Assembly (NCBI GenBank): GCA_001179505.1
Contig: CDMY01000605.1
Span: 8,310 to 35,266, forward strand
DNA length: 26,957 bases
Direction: 5' to 3'
Origin: Vitrella brassicaformis
Taxonomy: Eukaryota; Sar; Vitrellaceae
Shown piece after piece: positions 20,987 through 26,957 of this stretch. The position numbers and the translations under genes are program-made. How positions within the stretch are numbered: the stretch's first letter is position 1; every line of letters starts with the position of its first letter. The notes below the pieces were generated by a model. It saw only the letters and a list, made by a program, of their open reading frames with translations, had not been told where the DNA came from and searched no databases.

Positions 20987-23544
20987 ATGACCGACAAAGG
21001 CGGGAAAGCGGCTGTCGCCGCAGTGCTGGCATTCGTGCTGGAGCTCCACGAGGAGGGAGGCGCACCCCAATCCCTCGCGTCTCAGCTGGTGGAGAGCCTC
21101 GACCAGTCTGAGACGTCCGAGTCAGATCAGCGATTCGCAGCACGAAGGATCTTGGATGAGGCAGCCATGTACGCCGGCAGCACGCACCTCCCTGAAAACT
21201 CATTCGAGCTGCTGTTGTCTGCAGGGGAATCGGAGCGTTTTGCATTGGGCTGTGCGGATGGACAAGGCGGACGTCGTCGCAGCACTTCTGTCGATTGGGC
21301 TGAGTCACCACATCTCAAGACAGGACAATGTGAGCGCTTGTGTCCTCTCAGTGAGTCAGAGGCGTCTTGCAAAGTGTGTGTTGATTGTCAGGTGCTCAAA
21401 ACGCCGCTTCATGCAGCGGCCCAGGTCGGCAATGCCGCAGTCACCAAGCTCCTCGTTAGCGCCGCCGATTCGTCCACTTTGGCACTGCAAGACAACGTCA
21501 GTCAGCCAAATCCTTCATCAGAGCTCACCAAGGGCAATGTCATCGTGTGATGCAGAGAGAGCAGACGGTTCTACACTTGGCTGCTACCATTGGTCGGCCG
21601 GCAATCGTGCCGAGCATTGTTGAGGCTTCGAAGCTGTCGAGAGAGCTCCTCTTGGCCACAAACAGGGTAGGTCACGAAATGTCTATTTGTGTCTGTTGCA
21701 TCGTTCTTGTGTGTCAGGATGGCAGCACCGCTCTTCACCTTTCAATCCATGGCGATTTCATTGACATCACTCGGCTTCTGTCGAGACCGGACAGCATCAA
21801 CTATAAGGGCTTTCTCGAGATGACGCCCTTGCAGTATGGAGTGGCTAAGGGCAGATGGATGCATGTCCATGCGATGCTTGATGTCGTCGTGGCGGCACGG
21901 CCGCCATCTCTGGCCTGTCTAGAGAACGCCGACCAGGTGAGAGGCGAAGGTATATCTGCGCTGTGTTGGTTCTGCTTATCCCTTGTTCTCGCAGCACGGT
22001 CGTAATGTATTGGCGATGGCTGCTCACGGCCATGAGGCTGCCGTTGTGGAGCGGATGGCCAAGTTTTGTCGTGAAAACAGGGGCATGCACGTTATCACAG
22101 CGCGAGACAAGGTAGGACCTAGAGGATGAAGGGGGCGACAAATAGAGATGCACTGCCGGCAGGATGACAATTCCTCACTGCACTTTGCTGCCTCAAATGG
22201 GAATGAGGAGATGGTCCGTTTGCTAGCTGCGAAGGACGGCATGAAAAGCCAGAACACCATCAAGGTGGGCACACACTCACCCGGCCACTCTGCAGATACA
22301 GTGATGATGTCTCCTGCAGAAACGCACTCCGCTTCATGAGGGAGCGGCGTTTGGTAATCCCTCAGCTCTTAAAGAAATGCTGAAGCATGCCGACAAAGAG
22401 GCGTTGCTCCTGCGAGACAGCGTAAGGAGACACCCACTTTTGGGAGTGAAAGATGCCTATTCATTGTGTCTCCTTCAGGCTTCGCAGACGGCTCTGTCTG
22501 TGGCTGCCGCATGCGGCAAGAGTGAATGCATACGCCTCCTTGCAAATGCAGCAGCAGCGGAGGGTTGTCCGGAATTGTTGGACATCAAAGACAAAGTAAG
22601 CGATCAAAGTCATCCACTAATCGAGGAATTCTGCATCCGCTGCGGTCTCAGGACGGCGATTTGCCACTTCATCTCGCTCTTCTTCACGACTGCATTGATG
22701 ATGACGTCATCCTTCTTCTCGCCTCTGAAGGCCGAGTGAAGCAACAGCGAAAGGTATTTTGTCTCAGCATGTCTCACAGTGCTGGACATACGTGTTTGTG
22801 CTATTTGTGTGTGCGCCAGGACGGTCAGACTGCGTTTCACTTGGCTGTGGTGAACGAAGATGTGCTTTTGGTAGAGGAGCTCTTGAAGAGATTCAAAGGA
22901 GAGGCTCTTTTCATCGCAGATGAGGTACACGACGTAGCAATGATAGTAAAAGCGAAAGAGGATCTTTCAACTTTGTTGTTTTGGCTCAGAGAGGCCGCAC
23001 TCCTCTCGATCTGGCATGGACGCGCTTCGACCCTGACATGCTTCGTTTGCTGTCCCCTTGGGCTCATTCTGAGGCGCCTTTGCCGGAAGGGCCGATTTCC
23101 AGCAAGCAGGGCGGCTACGGCACCTACGACTCCGTGGCCATTCCCTTGGGTGAGGGCAACTTTATTCGGAGGATCGGTCGTGCAGCTGGTCTAGACGACC
23201 AGTACGTGAGAAAGATACTCGCGGGGCGTCCTGCGCTGGCAGCCAACGAGGAGACAAGGAGGCGGATCGCCGAGCTGGAAGCTGTTCTTCGGGCTGCTCC
23301 AGTGTCTCCCGTTGAGCAAGAGGGATCGATCACCATTCCCAGTTGGCTTCGCAGGCGGAAAAGCCAACAAGATATTCTGGATGAAGGCAACAGCATTGGA
23401 GGTCACTCATTCCCTCTTTGGGAGGAGAACGATCCTGACTTGATCGTCCGCAGCCACAGCGATAATGAGGCCTTCGTTGATATCGGGTGGGACGGCAATG
23501 AAGGAGACTTCTCTCTGTCCAAGACTCAAAGCAGAAAGTTCTAG
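20987..23544 (+). CDS. Ankyrin-repeat module of an ankyrin-calpain gene, about 613 residues up to an in-frame TAG
   Basis: Exons 21225-21329, 21392-21496, 21556-21666, 21718-21936, 21995-22111, 22163-22264, 22320-22421, 22479-22595, 22652-22753, 22820-22924 and 22990-23541 are separated by short phase-0 introns. Each of the first ten is a multiple of three and holds one ankyrin repeat (34-39 codons; 21718-21936 holds two), for example NRSVLHWAVRMDKADVVAAL, STALHLSIHGDF and QTAFHLAVVNEDVLLVEELL. Ankyrin arrays bind partner proteins. The first exon starts at 20987 (MTDKGGKAAVAAV); its end is unclear, and 21088 is the best phase-0 GT donor. The last exon adds about 150 residues of charged linker after the final repeat and meets TAG at 23542. 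The calpain frame resumes directly after it, so I read 20987-25859 as one ankyrin-calpain gene, with separate genes as the alternative. Confidence 0.85.
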
Positions 23545-23556
23545 CCTGGCTTCGAC

Positions 23557-25859
23557 ATGTGGAGGCGCCTGCCCGAGATTGTCAGCAATGCCATGGTCGC
23601 GACCGATCGCTTGTCGGCGGACAGTGTCCAGCAGGGGTATGTTGGAGACTGTGCATTCCTGAGCTCTCTGGTTGCGCTGGCCAATTGCGAAGAAAAAGGC
23701 CGTTTGCCTCTCGTGAAGCAAGTATCTACCCGAAAGAGAGACCGGACAGTCCAAAGCCCGTTCTCAGTCCAGAAGGCAAGTACGTGTGGAAGCTCTTCTT
23801 CAATGGTGGTCCGAGGAAGGTAATCCTTGATGATACCATCCCGACTCTCACCAAGAGGGAGTACGAGCGAATGACGGCGACTTCTGCTGTGCCCAAGGAG
23901 CTGTGGCCGACATTGTTCGAGAAGGTAAGGCATATGAAAAGGCACAACAAGAGCATTTGCAAAAGCACGCTTTGTCCGCATGCCTTTCTTTTTGAAATAC
24001 AGGCATATGCAAAGGTCCGCGCCCTTTCCACTCACACAGGACACGTGTGCATTGCTCTGATGTCCATCGTTGTGTAGACGATGGGCGGCTATGCGTCGAT
24101 CGACGGGAGCTTCGCGCCTGACAACCTTTATCTCCTCTCGGGGTGGATTGCTGAGTGCATCGACTTTGACAAGCTGCAGAAGAACATGAGAAGAAGCATT
24201 GACCAACTCTGGAGCGACATCCTTCAGCTTCTCCGTGACCGCAAAGCTGTCGCATGTCTGGCCACCCCAGCCTCTTCAGATCGGCAGGTAGAAAGCGCCA
24301 TTGGGAACACAGGTGAGGCTTCTACCAGCCCTTGATTACTACCTGTATTTCAACATGAAATATTCGTGTATCTTGCGCTCAGGACTCCTCTCACAGCACG
24401 CGTACTCCGTGCTCGAAGCAGCTGAAGTCGACGGCAACAAGCTCATGTTCATCCGCAATCCACATCGACAAACTCGCTGGAAGGGCAAATTCTCGCCATC
24501 CGATAGACTCTCTTGGACCCACAGAATGAAGGACGAGCTACAATACGACCCGCAGAAGGTGGTGGAGCCACATCGGCATCCAGCAAATTGCAAGCCGACC
24601 TCTACGGAGGCACATGTGTCGACCTCTGTGCGTGTGTGTGTGTGTGTGTGCAGCATCAGAACGACGATGGATGTTTTTGGATGGAATGGAAGGACATATC
24701 AACGCACTTCGATGGGATTTCTTTGGCGTATGACCCCTCAATCTTCCCGCATCGAGTCGATGTTCACTCATGGTGCCCATAGAGCTTATGATTCTGGATG
24801 GTAGATTATCCGTTGTCCGTCAAATTGTGTATGCAGCTTCGATCCTACAGGCCAAGCCGCATTCGTCAGCAGTGCTCGCAGAGTGTCCGCCTTCAGTCCG
24901 CAATTCGTTCTGGAGCTGAAGCCGACAAAAGACGATCTGTGTCTCTCTGAGGTGGAGGTGTGGGTGCAGCTGCATCGGCATATCAGCGCTGCGGATCACG
25001 TCAAAGAGGAGAAGGAAAAGAAGATCAGTATCACAACTCACGTCTTCGAGGGGGGTGATCGAGTGCAATTAATTGATGGCGAACGATGGTCGAAGCTGAG
25101 TATGGCAACGTACATGATGATCAAGCTGGACAAGTTCCGTTTGCCCTGGAGGAAGAGGGACGATCCGGTAGAGAGAGAGCTTTCAGACTACAACCTCAAG
25201 TATACCATCGTGGTCGGGCAATACAAACGCAAGGTGAGGACAGCAAGACAAAAAACCGACCATGCTTTCATCCACGGATATGTGTATTCAAACCCAGGAG
25301 GCCTTCAACTTCACGTTCAGTGTCTTTTCGACAGTGAAGGCCACGTTGCATGAGCTGCCCCCGGTGATACCTCAAGGGTGGATCTCGCAATATCATGACG
25401 GAGAATGGACCAAAGAGAACGCAGGCGGGTGCAGAAACCATCCCACATTCGACAAGAATCCTCAGTACTCTGTGATCACGCCCGAGGACGTGAAGGCGGT
25501 CGTTCTGCTGGAATCTCAGCATGTGGGCCAAAAAAAGCGCACACGTTGAAAACACAGATGAGCGAAGTCTCTGCTGCTCTCGACAGCCTCACGGCGTCGC
25601 AGTTGTACAAGACGTATTCAGAAAAATCGCTTACACACTGAGTTTTTACCTGCAAACCGACACCACCTTTAAGGTGAGCAAAAGCATCCAATGGCGTCAG
25701 AAGGAATGGTGCAGCTATGATTGTGTCTCACAGGCCGGCGAGAATCGCTTGACTGTGACAACCTATGAGCCGCAGCAGTTGGGCAAGTACCGGCTGAGCA
25801 TTCACACCCCTCCGCTGTCCGGCAGCCCTGTCTATCCCGTTGTCAAGCGCGTGAAGTAA
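23557..25859 (+). CDS. Calpain (family C2) cysteine protease module, with an apparent one-base frameshift
   Basis: Calcium-dependent cysteine protease domain followed by a C2-like/domain III region. Exons: 23557-23924, 24003-24014, 24078-24312, 24383-24558, 24654-24772, 24837-25233, 25298-25522, 25587-25673 and 25734-25859, all in phase from 23721 on. The catalytic triad is visible: Cys in QGYVGDCAFLSSL (codon 23650), His in TGLLSQHAYSVLEA (24397) and Asn in RNPH (24457). Other marks are GKYVWKLFFNGGPRKVILDD, AYAK, GGYASIDG, DDGCFWMEWKDI, GGCRNHPTFDKNPQY and a YEPQQLGKYRLSIH end. The family motif NPWG reads NPHR here. Frame shifts by one base between GRLPLV and SIYPKE (about 23690-23721), which looks like one missing nucleotide, possibly in an A run at 23692-23697 or near 23720. 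The ATG at 23557 lies 12 nt after the in-frame TAG that closes the ankyrin frame, so it is probably not a separate start. Product activity is unproven. Confidence 0.82.
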
Positions 25860-26957
25860 GGAATTCATCTCTGTGTAATGTCTGTGTAATGTTTGTAACC
25901 AGAGGAGATCGCTGTGTGAGTAGGTGGCTGTATGTGGCTTCGGATTTTTTCTTTGGCTGTGCGTAGCGTTGTCAGCCGTCATGTCCAGAGATAGGGGAGA
26001 CTGCGAGAGAAGTACACCCGACTTTGCGCAGCTATTTTCGGTGACTGACTGTCTGTGTCAACGAGTCGATGTAGGTATGTAAGGCTGTGCGAGACATGCA
26101 TGGAAACATTGGATTTGTGCGCCTGAGCCATATCCACACGGTTGACTCCCTCACACACCCCCACAGACAAAGGACTTGAGACACAAAGATACTACATATC
26201 AAACACACAGGCCTCCCAATCGACTTACAGCACAGGCGAACGGCCATAGGAAGGCAGCAATAGGACACGCAGACGGACATGCACGCATGCATATCAGCAG
26301 CCCTCACGCAGGCGACGGTCCGACCAAACTCGAGCCTGAATGACACTTGATGCAAGACTGATGGCTCCATCATGTCTTAACGCGCCTTCACAGCTAAATC
26401 GACACAATGGAGCAGTGGTGGTGTGCTTGCTATCGTGTGTGTTCACATGTCTGGATAGCAAGCAACATGTCTGGTCCTGCTTGCAGTCTGGATGTGTCCT
26501 CGCACAGACTAGAGGTGACTGACCAGTTATTCTCTCTGCTTGGTGCATACAGAACGTTGTGACAGACAACAGTTATATAGACGTCGTGACTACTAGCTGC
26601 CGTGTAATTCTGGTGTGCGCTGTATGTGTGTACGCTTTATGTAGACGGACGTTCATAAACTCTATACCATTCTCTAAGTGCCTGGAAAGATGGTCTCACC
26701 CAACCATCCATCCATCCATCCATGGACACATCAGGCAGCCTTTCAGGCAGGCCCTCAGGCAGACACTCAGGCAGACTACACTCATCTCACTCACGCACCC
26801 ACTCCCAAGCTAATCGACCGGCCAATAAGCATGTGTGCTGTGTGATGTGGAATGTGACGTTGGTGGCGTTCAATGCAACGTAGTGGGTAGAACACAGACA
26901 ATCAAAGCCTTCTTTGTCGAACTGTCGTCACTCCACAGACACACATCGCCCCCCCCC
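25860..26957. other. 1.1-kb noncoding right end
   Basis: After the TAA of the calpain module I see no credible gene. The stretch contains TG-rich tracts, ATCC runs near 26705-26720, CAGGCAG repeats near 26735-26780 and the second copy of the dispersed repeat. It ends in nine C at 26949-26957. Confidence 0.6.
26201..26946. repeat. Dispersed repeat, copy B (two blocks)
   Basis: Block 2 (about 26201-26295, CCTCCCAATCGACTTACAGC) and block 1 (about 26868-26946, CAAAGCCTTCTTTGTCGAAC) resemble the blocks at 17191-17285 and 16976-17056. The sequence between them is not shared in an obvious way. Order is swapped compared with copy A, as would be expected if the window samples a longer tandem or rearranged unit. 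Confidence 0.55.

Noticed and set aside
23713-23766. An intron with donor GTGAAG to rescue the calpain frameshift
   Set aside because: The size would fit (about 54 nt), but the junction gives the wrong frame and would delete the conserved SIYPKE region.

Overview
This window looks like nuclear DNA from a gene-dense, GC-rich protist. Genes are packed on both strands and cut by many short introns (mostly about 50-120 nt, GT-AG with a few GC-AG). Introns and spacers are loaded with (TG)n/(CA)n, (GA)n and TGGA microsatellites. Intron style, proline/alanine/histidine-rich low complexity, and the repertoire (TKL kinase, Kelch, ankyrin, calpain) fit an alveolate, most likely a chromerid alga such as Vitrella brassicaformis. 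The species is an inference from style, not a database match. There are no bacterial operons, ribosome binding sites, tRNA or rRNA genes that I can support.

Layout, left to right: (1) minus strand, 1-1771, an Egghead/BRE-3-like GT2 glycosyltransferase cut by the left edge. (2) Plus strand, 2751-5608, a four-exon, 869-residue, largely disordered protein of unknown function. (3) 5609-9449, 3.8 kb without a credible gene, holding a diverged direct repeat of about 0.3 kb (7882-8222 and 8325-8626), each copy with an internal hairpin. (4) Minus strand, 9450-11447, a nine-exon, 425-residue, probably nuclear orphan. (5) Minus strand, 11679-13170, an eight-exon, 267-residue protein with two treble-clef zinc units of the kind usually seen in phage and bacterial proteins (often labelled DUF723). 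(6) Plus strand, 13512-16454, an eight-exon, 787-residue TKL kinase with a 500-residue His/Ala/Pro-rich N-terminus. (7) 16455-17780, noncoding, with a dispersed repeat. (8) Minus strand, 17781-20874, a 17-exon Kelch propeller fused to a protein kinase whose DFG motif reads NFG. (9) Plus strand, 20987-25859, an ankyrin array with almost one repeat per exon, running into a calpain protease. The two parts are separated only by an in-frame TAG, and the calpain part carries one apparent single-base frameshift. (10) 25860-26957, noncoding, with a second copy of the dispersed repeat and a poly-C end.

Exon models were built by hand. I joined GT/GC-AG boundaries so that codon phase is kept and family motifs are continuous across each junction. 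For genes 2, 4, 5, 6 and 8 the joined exons add up to a whole number of codons with one terminal stop. The genes do not form an obvious pathway. Gene pairs are mostly divergent or convergent, and the Kelch-kinase and ankyrin-calpain genes start only 112 bp apart.

Most interesting points: the Kelch-(pseudo)kinase fusion, the tandem DUF723-like fingers in a spliced eukaryotic gene, complementary CA and UG tracts at opposite ends of several introns, three introns that start GCAC, a 12-nt microexon carrying a conserved calpain motif, and the TAG plus frameshift inside the ankyrin-calpain gene.
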